This document shows positions 15,687-24,761 of a DNA stretch of 64,000 bases, piece by piece. Source of the DNA: Pullulanibacillus camelliae (GTDB taxonomy: Bacteria > Bacillota > Bacilli > Bacillales > Sporolactobacillaceae); the NCBI RefSeq assembly GCF_014642655.1, contig NZ_BMIR01000009.1, forward strand, positions 1 to 64,000, in the 5' to 3' direction. The position numbers were made by a program, and so were the translations under genes. The stretch's first letter is position 1. Each line of letters opens with the position of its first letter. A model generated the notes under the pieces. The model worked only from the letters and a program-made list of their open reading frames with translations. It was not told the DNA's origin and made no database searches.

Positions 15687-18041
15687 TTGCAACGTGCACT
15701 CTCTTTATTAGAATATGAAAAGATTAAGGAACAACTCAAAAATTATACAGCTTCGTCATTGGGAAAAGAGTGGGTCGAGCAGCTTGTTCCTCGAACATCT
15801 ATAGCAGAGGTTCAAGCACTGATCGATGAAACCGACGAAGGAGCAACAGTCTATCGGCTGCGAGGTAATGTGCCATTGGGTGGAGTTACAGAAGTGCGCC
15901 CATTTATAAAACGGGCAGTGATTGGTGGCGTGCTCTCCGCAAGTGAATTAAATGCCATTGGTGATAGCATTCGAGCAAGTCGCATCATCAAAAAGTTTTT
16001 CGCTGACTTAGAGGAGGAAGAGGTTAAGCTTCCAATCCTTTACGCGCGTGTCAATGAGATGGTTCCACAAACTCAATTGGAGAAGGAAATCACCTCTTGT
16101 GTAGATGATTCGGGGCGAGTGATGGATGGGGCAAGTGATAAGCTGCGCACGATTCGCTCACAGATGAGAACATTAGATGCACGTATTAAAGAACGATTGG
16201 AAGGATTGATTCGTTCGTCGCATCACCAAAAAATGCTTTCAGAAAGCATTGTGACTATTCGCAACGATCGCTATGTCATACCGGTTAAGCAAGAATATCG
16301 TCATGCCTTTGGTGGTATCGTTCATGATCAATCCTCATCAGGGGCAACAGTGTTTATAGAGCCACAGGCCGTCGTTGAGATTGATAACCAATTAAGTGAG
16401 GCGCGAGCAAAGGAAAAGCATGAAATTGAACGGATTTTGAGAGCGTTAACGGAACAGGTAGCCGAGGTGGCTGAGCTATTAAATGCCACAGTTGAACACC
16501 TCGGATACTTGGACTTTATTTTTGCAAAGGCCAAGTTTGCCCATGCGCTCAAAGCAACGAAGCCAGCCTTACGTGAAGACGGTAAACTGGAATTTAAAAG
16601 AGCGCGTCATCCACTCATTTCTGCTCGTGAGGTTGTACCGATCAGCATCCAAATGGGGTCGCCCTATCAAGCCATTATTATTACGGGACCGAATACAGGC
16701 GGAAAAACTGTCACTTTAAAAACAGTGGGACTTTTAACCGTCATGGCGCAGTCAGGTCTGCATATTCCTGTAGATGAGGGCTCCTCTGTTAATGTCTTTG
16801 AACAGATTTTTGCCGATATTGGCGATGAACAATCCATCGAACAAAGCTTAAGTACGTTTTCTTCACATATGACGAATATTGTCACGATTTTAGATCAAGT
16901 GAACTTCCGCAGTCTCGTGTTGTTCGATGAACTAGGAGCGGGCACAGACCCTCAAGAAGGAGCGGCTTTATCCATTGCGATTTTAGATGATGTATTTCGT
17001 CGAGGAGCAAGCATTATTGCCACGACGCATTATAGTGAGCTCAAAGCCTATGCTTATGAACGTGAAGGGGCGGTCAATGCGAGTGTTGAATTTGATGTGC
17101 AAACACTGCGTCCGACCTATCGCCTGCTCATGAGTATACCTGGTCGCAGTAACGCTTTTGAGATTTCACGCCGTTTAGGTCTTAGTGAGGACATCATTGA
17201 AGAAGCAAGACAACAAATCAGTGGTGAAACAGCAAAGGTCGATAACATGATTGCGGCTTTGGAGAAGAGTCAAAGAGAGGCTGAGACGGCTGAACAAAAG
17301 GCTAAGGAGTACAAAGCTGATGTTGAACGCTTAAAAGATGAGCTTGAAGCAGAGCGATTGAAGTTAGAAGCAGAGCGTGGCAAGATATTAAAAAAGGCGG
17401 AAGAAGCAGCGCGTGAAGCAGTGGAGAAAGCTAGACGCGAGGCAGAAGAAGTGATTACAACCTTGCGGCAGCTACAGCAGCAATCTCAGCCTGTAAAGGA
17501 TCACGAAGTTATTGATGCCAAGAAACGCTTGGATCATGCCTTAGAGGCTTTAGCTCATGAATCCAAACCCGTCACTCAATCGTATACGAAAGCAAAGCCC
17601 TCACATTTTCAACCGGGACAAGAAGTAAAAGTTTTGAGCTTTGGACAAAAAGGACATATTGTCGAGAAAATCAATGATAAAGAGTATCTCGTACAAGTCG
17701 GTATCATGAGGATGAATATTAAGGCGGTTGATCTTAAAGCTGTAAAAGAGGAACAGGAGGTCAAGCCGGTTGTCAATATTCGAACAACAACCACAACAGT
17801 GAAGACGGAGCTTGATCTTCGAGGTGAGCGCTATGAAGAAGCTATAAGCCGCTTGGATCGCTATATTGATAAGGCTTTGGTTGCGGGGTACTCACGCGTT
17901 TCTATCATTCATGGAAAAGGAACGGGAGCGTTGCGCAAAGGAGTAGAAAACCATTTGAAGCAGCACTCACGTGTCAAAAGCTTTCGTTCAGGTGGTGCTG
18001 GTGAAGGCGGCGGCGGTGTGACTATTGTTGAGCTCAAATAA
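15687..18041 (+). CDS. mutS2: Endonuclease MutS2
   Basis: A 784-residue MutS2, the full family length. It has MutS-type core and clamp domains, an ABC-like ATPase with Walker A GPNTGGKTVTLKT (about residue 333), signature and Walker B LFDELGAGTDPQEGAAL, and TTHYSELK. A long coiled coil follows (about 515-600), then a KOW-like domain and a C-terminal Smr nuclease domain with LDLRG and HGKGTGALRKG. It lacks the mismatch-recognition domain of MutS1. Known roles are in suppressing recombination and in ribosome-collision rescue. TTG 15687 is preferred because AAAGGATG precedes it at about 9 nt; ATG 15678 overlaps that site. Confidence 0.95.
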   Translation: MQRALSLLEYEKIKEQLKNYTASSLGKEWVEQLVPRTSIAEVQALIDETDEGATVYRLRGNVPLGGVTEVRPFIKRAVIGGVLSASELNAIGDSIRASRIIKKFFADLEEEEVKLPILYARVNEMVPQTQLEKEITSCVDDSGRVMDGASDKLRTIRSQMRTLDARIKERLEGLIRSSHHQKMLSESIVTIRNDRYVIPVKQEYRHAFGGIVHDQSSSGATVFIEPQAVVEIDNQLSEARAKEKHEIERILRALTEQVAEVAELLNATVEHLGYLDFIFAKAKFAHALKATKPALREDGKLEFKRARHPLISAREVVPISIQMGSPYQAIIITGPNTGGKTVTLKTVGLLTVMAQSGLHIPVDEGSSVNVFEQIFADIGDEQSIEQSLSTFSSHMTNIVTILDQVNFRSLVLFDELGAGTDPQEGAALSIAILDDVFRRGASIIATTHYSELKAYAYEREGAVNASVEFDVQTLRPTYRLLMSIPGRSNAFEISRRLGLSEDIIEEARQQISGETAKVDNMIAALEKSQREAETAEQKAKEYKADVERLKDELEAERLKLEAERGKILKKAEEAAREAVEKARREAEEVITTLRQLQQQSQPVKDHEVIDAKKRLDHALEALAHESKPVTQSYTKAKPSHFQPGQEVKVLSFGQKGHIVEKINDKEYLVQVGIMRMNIKAVDLKAVKEEQEVKPVVNIRTTTTTVKTELDLRGERYEEAISRLDRYIDKALVAGYSRVSIIHGKGTGALRKGVENHLKQHSRVKSFRSGGAGEGGGGVTIVELK

Positions 18042-18080
18042 CACGGTTTAGAATGGGAGTGGCTGTGAAGGGGGAGGCTC

Positions 18081-18488
18081 ATGAACCACTTATGGGGAAA
18101 CACTTATATTGAGGCACTGAGCTATTACAGCGTTGTCATCGTCTGTGGTGTCGTTTTTTTAGCTATTTTTGAGCTTGTGACGAAGTATCGAAATTGGAAT
18201 GAAATCAAAAATGGGAATCTTGCGGTCGCCATGGCAACTGGCGGGAAAATTTTTGGGATTGCCAACGTGTTTCGCTTTTCTATTAGCACTGGGGAACCCT
18301 TATTAACTACCATTGTTCAGGGCGCTTTTGGTTTTGCCTTACTGCTCATCGGTTATTTTGTTTTTGAATTTTTAACGCCAACCTTTCGAATTGATGATGA
18401 GATTGAACGCGGCAATGTCGCGGTAGGTCTCATCGCAATGATCATATCCATTGGGTTATCTTATGTGATTGGCTCAAGCTTATATTAA
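18081..18488 (+). CDS. DUF350 family membrane protein (YshE-like)
   Basis: A 135-residue protein with four predicted membrane helices arranged as two similar halves, each ending in a short polar stretch (EIKNGNLAVAMATGG and EIERGNVAVGLIAMI). That internal duplication is typical of DUF350. ATG 18081 follows GGGGGAGG and lies 40 bp after mutS2, matching the mutSB-yshE arrangement of B. subtilis. Molecular function is unknown. Confidence 0.85.
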   Translation: MNHLWGNTYIEALSYYSVVIVCGVVFLAIFELVTKYRNWNEIKNGNLAVAMATGGKIFGIANVFRFSISTGEPLLTTIVQGAFGFALLLIGYFVFEFLTPTFRIDDEIERGNVAVGLIAMIISIGLSYVIGSSLY

Positions 18489-18520
18489 GCGGCCCTTAAA
18501 AAGTGAGGGGGATTTGTTTT

Positions 18521-18601
18521 ATGGAAACCTTGGCAAAAATTTTAATCGGTTGTTGTGTGGTTTTTGGCGCCGCAGGCGTTATTTATCTGGTTATACAATA
18601 A
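18521..18601 (+). CDS. 26-residue membrane microprotein
   Basis: METLAKILIGCCVVFGAAGV plus IYLVIQ forms one compact hydrophobic helix. ATG 18521 is preceded by GAGGGGGAT at proper spacing, and the frame follows the DUF350 gene by 32 bp, suggesting translational co-expression. Its small size means chance cannot be excluded. Confidence 0.45.
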   Translation: METLAKILIGCCVVFGAAGVIYLVIQ

Positions 18602-18907
18602 CATGTTTTGTCACTCGGCAGACCTCGGGGGAGAGGCTTACTGGGTGGCATTGCATGTTTTTTGAGCTGTATACCGTTAATAGATTATGTGAATTTACGA
18701 GCGGTGTTGCTAAATCATTCATATCTAATATTTTAATCCATGCAATTCAGTTGTTCAGAACATCCATAGGAAATAAGGTTTTAAAGCAATTTTGTCGGGA
18801 TTGAAAATAATATATAATAAAAGCATTTTAATATGTAAGGGTTTACATTATAATATGAATAAGGAATGTGTTGTTTGGAAAGGTGCGGATCAAAGGGAGG
18901 ATAAAAT
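18602..18907 (+). promoter_or_regulatory. Promoter region of the fatty-acid degradation operon
   Basis: The 306-bp gap is AT-rich near its end. Candidate -10 elements are TATAAT at 18813-18818 (TTGTCG 15 nt upstream) and TATAAT at 18849-18854 (TTTTAA 17 nt upstream). No full FadR palindrome is seen here, unlike upstream of fadR. No gene is visible. Confidence 0.35.
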
Positions 18908-20593
18908 ATGGAGACGGAAGCGAAGCCGTGGCTTTCGCATTATCCGAAGGAAATTTCGTCTGAACTTGACTACGGGAAGCGTCCTCTTTTCGATTATCTT
19001 AAGGAGGCAGCTGAAAAGCACCCAAACAAGGTGGCTATTCATTTTTTAGGAAAGGAGCTTTCCTATAAGCAGATTTATGTGGATGCGCTGAAATTGGCGC
19101 AGCAATTGTCAAAGCTGGGACTTAAGAAAAGCGATCGTGTTGCGATAATGTTGCCAAATTGTCCACAATCGGTCATTGCTTATTATGCTACGCTTATGCT
19201 TGGAGGGATTGTGGTACAGACCAACCCTTTGTATGTGGAAAGAGAGCTTGAGCATCAGCTTGGTGACTCAGGAGCAAAAATGATCATCTGCTTAGATCAG
19301 CTTTATCCAAGGGTGGCACATGTTAAAGAACAAACAAAGCTCGAGCATATTATTGTCACTGGTATTCAAGACTATTTACCTTTTCCGAAGAATATCCTTT
19401 ATCCTTTTGTTTCGCAAACCAAACTACCAAAAAAAAGAGAATTTCGAGATTTAACACACGTACATGTTTTTAAGGCATTGTTAAAGCAAGGACAATTGTC
19501 AATATCACCCGTAGAGATTTCTCCAGAGGATGATCTTGCATTGCTTCAATATACAGGAGGCACGACAGGTCCGGCAAAGGGCGTTATGCTGACACATAAA
19601 AATTTAATAGCAAACACGGAGCAATGCAGGCATTGGATGTACCGTCATAAATATGGGGAAGAGGTTATACTCGGAGCGTTGCCTTTTTTTCATGTTTATG
19701 GAATGACCATTGTAATGAACCTAGGCATTATGCAATTATCGAAGCTTGTTATCCTGCCTAAATTTGAGGCTGAGGAAGTGTTAAAGACCATCGCCACACA
19801 AAAGCCAACACTGTTTCCAGGGGCCCCCACGATGTACATTGCCCTGATCAACCACCCTAATGTAGCGGCATATGATCTCTCTTCTATTAAAACGTGTGTG
19901 AGTGGATCAGCGCCACTCCCTATAGAAGTTCAGCAGCAATTTGAGCGCTTGAGCGGCGGAAAGCTTGTCGAGGGATATGGGCTGACAGAAGCTTCGCCGG
20001 TCACGCATTGCAATCTGATTTGGGGGGAAAGAGTTACTGGATCTATCGGCCTTCCTTATCCGGATACAGAAGCCCGCATCCTCTCTCTTGAGACGGGTGA
20101 AGAAGCGGGGATTAAGGAAATTGGTGAATTGGTTGTAAAGGGACCTCAGGTAATGCAGGGGTATTGGAAGCGACCTGATGAAACTGAAAAAGTATTGAAG
20201 GATGGCTGGTTGTACACAGGAGACATGGGCTATGTCGATGAGCGGGGCTATTTTTATATTGTTGACCGCAAAAAAGATATGATTTTGGCGAGCGGCTTCA
20301 ATATCTATCCACGTGAGGTGGAAGAGGTCCTATACGAACATCCCGATGTGAAAGAGGCGGCGGTCATTGGAGTCGCGGATAGATATCGGGGTGAAACCGT
20401 CAAAGCCTTTGTTGTTCCGAAGGCTGGACAGACGCTAAGTGAAGAGGATTTGAATCGTCATTGTCGCAAGCATTTAGCGGCATTTAAAGTCCCTCATATC
20501 TATGAAATCAGAGATGAGCTGCCGAAAACTTCAATTGGCAAAATCTTAAAGCGCGAGCTTATAGCTGAGGAACAGCATCGCCATCTTTCCTAA
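18908..20593 (+). CDS. lcfA: Long-chain fatty-acid-CoA ligase
   Basis: A 561-residue ANL-superfamily enzyme that activates long-chain fatty acids with ATP and CoA. Motifs: P-loop-like YTGGTTGPAKGVMLTHKN (about 215-232), GYGLTEASPV (about 358), YTGDMGYVDERGYFYIVDRK (about 437-456), FNIYPREVE, and the catalytic C-terminal lysine in PKTSIGKILKREL. ATG 18908 follows GGGAGGATAAAAT. The order lcfA-fadR-fadB-etfB-etfA is the B. subtilis beta-oxidation operon, in which FadR represses and acyl-CoA derepresses. Confidence 0.95.
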   Translation: METEAKPWLSHYPKEISSELDYGKRPLFDYLKEAAEKHPNKVAIHFLGKELSYKQIYVDALKLAQQLSKLGLKKSDRVAIMLPNCPQSVIAYYATLMLGGIVVQTNPLYVERELEHQLGDSGAKMIICLDQLYPRVAHVKEQTKLEHIIVTGIQDYLPFPKNILYPFVSQTKLPKKREFRDLTHVHVFKALLKQGQLSISPVEISPEDDLALLQYTGGTTGPAKGVMLTHKNLIANTEQCRHWMYRHKYGEEVILGALPFFHVYGMTIVMNLGIMQLSKLVILPKFEAEEVLKTIATQKPTLFPGAPTMYIALINHPNVAAYDLSSIKTCVSGSAPLPIEVQQQFERLSGGKLVEGYGLTEASPVTHCNLIWGERVTGSIGLPYPDTEARILSLETGEEAGIKEIGELVVKGPQVMQGYWKRPDETEKVLKDGWLYTGDMGYVDERGYFYIVDRKKDMILASGFNIYPREVEEVLYEHPDVKEAAVIGVADRYRGETVKAFVVPKAGQTLSEEDLNRHCRKHLAAFKVPHIYEIRDELPKTSIGKILKRELIAEEQHRHLS

Positions 20594-20722
20594 TGAGTTG
20601 TGTATTCCTGAAGATTTAGTATAATGAATAAAAAGTGTGGAGGAGTCTTTTAGGGCTCTTTCCCAGCTTTTTATTTTGCTATACTTAGAATCGACGAGCG
20701 GAATAGTTTCTTTACAATAATA

Positions 20723-20742
20723 ATGAATGAGTCATCATTCAT
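20723..20742 (+). promoter_or_regulatory. FadR operator
   Basis: ATGAATGA (20723-20730) and TCATTCAT (20735-20742) form a perfect 8-bp inverted repeat with 4-nt spacer GTCA, matching the B. subtilis FadR box pattern TGAATGANTANTCATTCA. It overlaps the region just upstream of the fadR ribosome-binding site, so autoregulation of the fadR-fadB-etfBA segment is likely. Confidence 0.85.
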
Positions 20743-20762
20743 TATGGAAAGGAATCATAAGA

Positions 20763-21347
20763 ATGAGCATAAAGGAGAGGCCAAAATACAAGCAGATCAT
20801 CGATGCTGCAGTTGAGGTCATTGCAGAAAATGGTTTTCATCAGGCGCAGGTCTCCAAAATTGCGAAGCATGCAGGTGTGGCTGACGGAACCATCTATATT
20901 TACTTTAAAAATAAAGAGGATATTCTCATCTCTGTTTTTCAAGAAAAAATGGGGGACTTTATCCGTAAGATCAGGGCTGAGATTGAGGGCAAACCTTCCG
21001 CAGCGAATAAGCTCAGCGCATTGGTGGCTATGCATTTCAACCAATTGGCTGCGGATCAGCATCTTGCTGTTGTGACGCAATTAGAACTCAGACAGTCGAA
21101 CAAAAATATTCGGTCACAAATTAATGAAACCTTGAAGGACTATTTAAATATCATTGATGGTATTGTGATTGAGGGGAAGGCGCACGGTGTATTTCGAGAA
21201 ACATTGGATACGCGTTTAGCGCGGCAAATGATATTTGGGACTTTAGATGAAACCGTGTCAAACTGGGTGATGAATGAGTTTCATTTTGATCTGACAGCTT
21301 TGGGAAAGCCAGTGAGTGAGCTATTGCTTAACGGTTTAACACGTTAA
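20763..21347 (+). CDS. fadR: TetR-family fatty-acid regulator FadR
   Basis: A 194-residue TetR-type repressor, the same length as B. subtilis FadR (YsiA). The N-terminal helix-turn-helix reads VSKIAKHAGVADGTIYIYFK (about residues 28-47), followed by KEDILISVF. The C-terminal domain should bind long-chain acyl-CoA. ATG 20763 follows AAAGGAAT; a longer in-frame ATG upstream lies inside the operator and adds nonconserved residues. Synteny with lcfA, fadB and etfBA and the palindromic box immediately upstream support the assignment. Confidence 0.93.
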   Translation: MSIKERPKYKQIIDAAVEVIAENGFHQAQVSKIAKHAGVADGTIYIYFKNKEDILISVFQEKMGDFIRKIRAEIEGKPSAANKLSALVAMHFNQLAADQHLAVVTQLELRQSNKNIRSQINETLKDYLNIIDGIVIEGKAHGVFRETLDTRLARQMIFGTLDETVSNWVMNEFHFDLTALGKPVSELLLNGLTR

Positions 21348-21404
21348 GCTCATGCTTTATAACCTTTTTGTAAGCGCTATACAAGTAAATGGGAGGCTAA
21401 AATC

Positions 21405-22178
21405 ATGGGCGATGTAAAGATGACCTGCGAAGGACGGGTGGCGGTGTTAACGATCCAGCACCCACCTGCAAATGCACTATCCTCAGCTATTATCGAGGCA
21501 TTGGATGTACAGTTAACAAAAATTGAAGCGGATTCTGAGGTAAAGGCCGTCATTATCCATGGCGAAGGTCGTTTTTTTTCTGCAGGTGCAGATATTAAAG
21601 AATTTACACAGGTTAGTACTAGTGAGGCTTTTAGTCACCTTTCTCGAAAAGGGCAAGCCGTTTTTAACCGTATAGAAGGTTCTTCAAAGCCCTTCATTGC
21701 AGTGATTCATGGTGCTGCACTGGGGGGTGGACTGGAATTAGCCATGGCTTGTCATCTGAGAATTGCTGAAGCAGGGACTGCTTTTGGTTTGCCTGAGCTG
21801 AATCTTGGTCTCATTCCGGGGTTTGCTGGGACGCAGAGACTCTCCCAGCTTGTAGGTCTGCCGAAGGCGACTGAAATGATGCTCACAGGTGAACCGATCA
21901 GAGCGGAAGAAGCATTAAAATGGGGATTGATTAATAGAGTGACAGAAGAAGGGATAGCACTCGAACAGGCGAAGCAGCTCGCACAACTTATTGCTGAAAA
22001 AAGCGCTGTGTCAGTGGGTCACTTACTCAGCTGTTTAGTAGAAGCTAGACAGGGGCGCTACGGGCAAGGAATGGAAAAAGAGGCATTAAGCTTTGGTGAG
22101 GTATTTGCTTCACAAGACGCACAAGAAGGGATTCAGGCATTTATCGAGAAACGCAAGCCACAATTCAAGGATATTTAG
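21405..22178 (+). CDS. fadB: Enoyl-CoA hydratase
   Basis: A 257-residue crotonase-fold enzyme that hydrates trans-2-enoyl-CoA in beta-oxidation. Visible signatures are the oxyanion-hole segments FSAGADIKEFTQ (about 62-73) and GAALGGGLELAMACHLRIA (about 104-122), and the catalytic loop LPELNLGLIPGFAGTQRL (about 131-148). ATG 21405 follows GGGAGG. It corresponds to B. subtilis FadB (YsiB). A cre-like sequence (TGTAAGCGCTATACA) at about 21370 is off by one nucleotide in spacing and is doubtful. Confidence 0.93.
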   Translation: MGDVKMTCEGRVAVLTIQHPPANALSSAIIEALDVQLTKIEADSEVKAVIIHGEGRFFSAGADIKEFTQVSTSEAFSHLSRKGQAVFNRIEGSSKPFIAVIHGAALGGGLELAMACHLRIAEAGTAFGLPELNLGLIPGFAGTQRLSQLVGLPKATEMMLTGEPIRAEEALKWGLINRVTEEGIALEQAKQLAQLIAEKSAVSVGHLLSCLVEARQGRYGQGMEKEALSFGEVFASQDAQEGIQAFIEKRKPQFKDI

Positions 22179-22191
22179 GGAGGGAGTTTTA

Positions 22192-22962
22192 ATGAATATT
22201 TATGTATTGATGAAGCGTACCTTCGATACAGAAGAAAAAATCATAATAGAAGACGGCCGTATTTCTGAAGATGGCGTTGCATTCATTATTAATCCATACG
22301 ATGAATATGCCATCGAAGAGGCGATGAGGCTCCGTGATGAACAAGGCGGAGAGGTTACTGTAGTGACTGTTGGTGACGAGGAAGCGGAAAAAGAGTTGCG
22401 CACGGCTTTAGCAATGGGGGCTGACCGTGCGTATTTAATCAATAACGAAGAGATTGAGGTATATGATCAAGTGTCAACGGTCACGCTTTTAGATGCCTTT
22501 TTTAAGGATAAAAAGGCTGATATCATCCTTGGTGGCAACGTATCAAATGATAATAGCACGGGGCAGATTGGTCCGCGGTTAGCAGAAAAACTTGGTATTG
22601 CTCATGTGAGTACGATTGTCAGCCTTAAAGTGGACGGTGAGCGCGTTACTGTTGAGCGTGATGTTGAAGGGGATCAAGAGATTATCGAGGCGTCACTTCC
22701 CATCCTTGTCACGGCTCAGCAGGGATTGAATGACCCGCGTTACCCTTCGCTCCCTGGGATTATGAAAGCAAAAAAGAAACCTTTAGAAGTGCTTGATTTG
22801 GATGATTTGGATATAGATGAGGAAGAGGCTGAAGGATTGACAGAAACGATTGATGTTTTTCTTCCTAAGGCAAGACAAGCGGGAAGGCGAATTGAAGGGG
22901 AACCAGAAGAACAAGTGACAGAACTGGTTCGCTTATTACGAACGGAAGCAAAAATAATCTAA
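22192..22962 (+). CDS. etfB: Electron transfer flavoprotein beta subunit
   Basis: A 256-residue EtfB, which carries AMP in the EtfAB heterodimer and helps shuttle electrons from acyl-CoA dehydrogenases. Family features include MNIYVLMKRTFDTEEKI, NPYDEYAIEEAMRL, ADIILGGNVSNDNSTGQIGP and PILVTAQQGLNDPRYPSLPG. ATG 22192 follows GGAGGGAG 13 bp after fadB; the longer upstream frame overlaps fadB and is rejected. It is followed by etfA after 17 bp. Confidence 0.95.
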   Translation: MNIYVLMKRTFDTEEKIIIEDGRISEDGVAFIINPYDEYAIEEAMRLRDEQGGEVTVVTVGDEEAEKELRTALAMGADRAYLINNEEIEVYDQVSTVTLLDAFFKDKKADIILGGNVSNDNSTGQIGPRLAEKLGIAHVSTIVSLKVDGERVTVERDVEGDQEIIEASLPILVTAQQGLNDPRYPSLPGIMKAKKKPLEVLDLDDLDIDEEEAEGLTETIDVFLPKARQAGRRIEGEPEEQVTELVRLLRTEAKII

Positions 22963-22979
22963 GGGGGAGGAGAAGATTT

Positions 22980-23954
22980 ATGGCACGTAAAACGCTAGTT
23001 ATCGCTGAATCGAAGGAAGGACAGTGTCGACATGTATCATTCGAAGCGATTGCCGCCGCTAAACAACTCGCTGATGGTGGTGAAGTGGTAGCAGTGCTAT
23101 GCGGAGATCAGGTGGAAGCGTTTGGACCTATATTGGGTTATTATGGAGCGGATCGTGTGCTAATCGTAGAAAATGAGCAATTGAAGTCTTATACACCTGA
23201 TGGCTATAAACAAGCCTTGATGCAAGTCATCAGTAGTGAACAACCAAAAGCGATTGTCATGGGCCATACAGCAATGGGGAAGGATCTATCAGCAGGTTTA
23301 GCTGCACGTCTAGATTGTGGGCTCGTATCGGATATTACTGATTTGGAAATAGGGGATAAACCGTTATTTATCCGACCGATTTATTCTGGCAAAGCCTTTG
23401 AAAAGAAACGCATCAACTCTGAGATGCTTTTTGTGACCCTTCGCCCTAATAATATTGCTGCTTTGGAAAAAGATGAAACCCGAGAGGTGACGATTGAAGT
23501 TTTTGATGTTGTGGTTAAAGACCTTCGAACCATCGTCAAAGATATCGTTAAGAAGACAACAACAGGTGTTGACCTTAGTGAAGCAAAGGTCATTGTCTCT
23601 GGCGGTAGGGGTGTAAAAAATGCGGAGGGCTTTAAACCTCTTCAAGAGCTCGCCGATGTCTTAGGTGGAGCTGTTGGTGCCTCGCGTGCTGCGTGTGATG
23701 CGGGTTACTGTGATTATTCCTTGCAAATTGGTCAAACTGGAAAAGTGGTTACGCCTGACCTTTATATTGCCTGTGGGATTTCTGGTGCTATCCAGCATTT
23801 AGCTGGCATGTCCAATTCGAAAGTCATTGTGGCGATCAATAAGGACCCTGAAGCGAACATTTTCAATATTGCTGATTATGGCATTGTTGGAGATTTATTT
23901 GAAGTGGTTCCGCGCCTTACTCAGCACTTTAAAGAGGTGCTTCAGCAGGCTTGA
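22980..23954 (+). CDS. etfA: Electron transfer flavoprotein alpha subunit
   Basis: A 324-residue EtfA. The N-terminal domain resembles EtfB, and the C-terminal FAD-binding domain contains SGGRGVKNAEGF (about 205-216), GASRAACDAGYC, QIGQTGKVVTPDLYIACGIS (about 256-275) and AINKDPEANIFNIADYGIVGD. ATG 22980 follows GGGGGAGGAG. It is the final gene of the fatty-acid oxidation operon and feeds electrons to the quinone pool through an ETF-oxidising partner not in this window. Confidence 0.95.
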   Translation: MARKTLVIAESKEGQCRHVSFEAIAAAKQLADGGEVVAVLCGDQVEAFGPILGYYGADRVLIVENEQLKSYTPDGYKQALMQVISSEQPKAIVMGHTAMGKDLSAGLAARLDCGLVSDITDLEIGDKPLFIRPIYSGKAFEKKRINSEMLFVTLRPNNIAALEKDETREVTIEVFDVVVKDLRTIVKDIVKKTTTGVDLSEAKVIVSGGRGVKNAEGFKPLQELADVLGGAVGASRAACDAGYCDYSLQIGQTGKVVTPDLYIACGISGAIQHLAGMSNSKVIVAINKDPEANIFNIADYGIVGDLFEVVPRLTQHFKEVLQQA

Positions 23955-23974
23955 GGCTCATCCAAGTTCAATTA

Positions 23975-24005
23975 TTGGAAAATGACGTGTTTTAAATGGT
24001 ATACT
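23975..24005 (+). promoter_or_regulatory. trxA promoter (sigma-A, extended -10)
   Basis: TTGGAA (23975-23980) and TATACT (24000-24005) are 19 nt apart; TGG before TATACT gives an extended -10. It lies about 40 bp before the trxA start. Confidence 0.5.
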
Positions 24006-24046
24006 GCAGTGGAATAATATAAAGTACCGAAAAGGAGGTCATTTAA

Positions 24047-24361
24047 ATGGCAATTTCACATGTTACTGATCAAACTTTTTCTGATGAAACTTCTAATGGT
24101 CTTGTCCTTGCTGACTTTTGGGCAACTTGGTGCGGTCCTTGTAAAATGATTGCTCCTGTTTTAGAAGAACTTGATGCAGAAATGAGCGATAAAGTTAAAA
24201 TTGTTAAGCTGGATGTTGATGAAAATCAGGAAACAGCCGGAAAATTTGGCGTCATGAGCATTCCGACTTTACTTCTCTTCAAAGATGGTGAAGTGGTGGA
24301 TAAAGCTGTAGGCTACCAACCCAAAGAAGCTCTTGCTGAATTTATCAGCAAACACGCTTAA
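24047..24361 (+). CDS. trxA: Thioredoxin
   Basis: A 104-residue thioredoxin, the cytoplasmic disulfide reductase. The active site is [11 protein letters not shown] (Cys-Gly-Pro-Cys), and the cis-proline region reads [17 protein letters not shown] 24047 follows AAGGAGGT. It lies between etfA and uvrC, as in B. subtilis, and has its own promoter and terminator. Confidence 0.97.
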   Translation: MAISHVTDQTFSDETSNGLVLADFWATWCGPCKMIAPVLEELDAEMSDKVKIVKLDVDENQETAGKFGVMSIPTLLLFKDGEVVDKAVGYQPKEALAEFISKHA

Positions 24362-24380
24362 GCACAGATTTCTTTATAAA

Positions 24381-24411
24381 ACTTGAGGTCCTATGGCCTC
24401 AAGTTTTTTTA
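24381..24411 (+). terminator. trxA terminator
   Basis: ACTTGAGG (24381-24388) pairs with CCTCAAGT (24397-24404), followed by TTTTTTT. The type A repeat starts right after the T-run. Confidence 0.9.
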
Positions 24412-24595
24412 TACTATCAGAATTTATAACTTCGTGGAAGACCTTATAAGTTCGGGCTTTGGCTTTCGCCTGTGTGATTTGAAAAATCATATCAAGAGTG
24501 TCCGTAGGGGGCAACTTTAGTGTGTTGTGCATCTGATCGGATGCACATCGGCTGTGCTCAGCGAAGCAGTGAGGGATAAGCCAAGTTTTTTAAAG
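24412..24595 (+). repeat. Dispersed repeat, type A (copy 2)
   Basis: It begins TACTATCAGAATTTATAACT directly after the trxA terminator and ends in AAGCCAAGTTTTTTAAA. Blocks shared with copy 1 include GTGATTTGAAAAATCA-like and GGCTTTCGCC sequences. A GATGCACATCGG block here is absent from the other copies. Together with the uvrC upstream region it fills the 400-bp gap. Confidence 0.7.
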
Positions 24596-24761
24596 CGCTG
24601 TCGCAGGAAGATGCAGCATTTCAATAAGGGCGAAAAGTATATAAGAAGGGGATTAATTGGCGTGTTTTAAAACAGATACTTCAGCTATTTTATGGTATTC
24701 TAATAATGATACAATCCCTGATGCGTTTCCTGGGAAATGTTTGTGAAATTAGGTGATGTTA

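Noticed and set aside
18469-18804. 111-residue frame overlapping the DUF350 end
   Set aside because: Composition is not protein-like and it competes with the better supported 26-residue frame.
21366-21380. cre-like sequence before fadB
   Set aside because: The half-sites are one nucleotide too far apart for the cre consensus.
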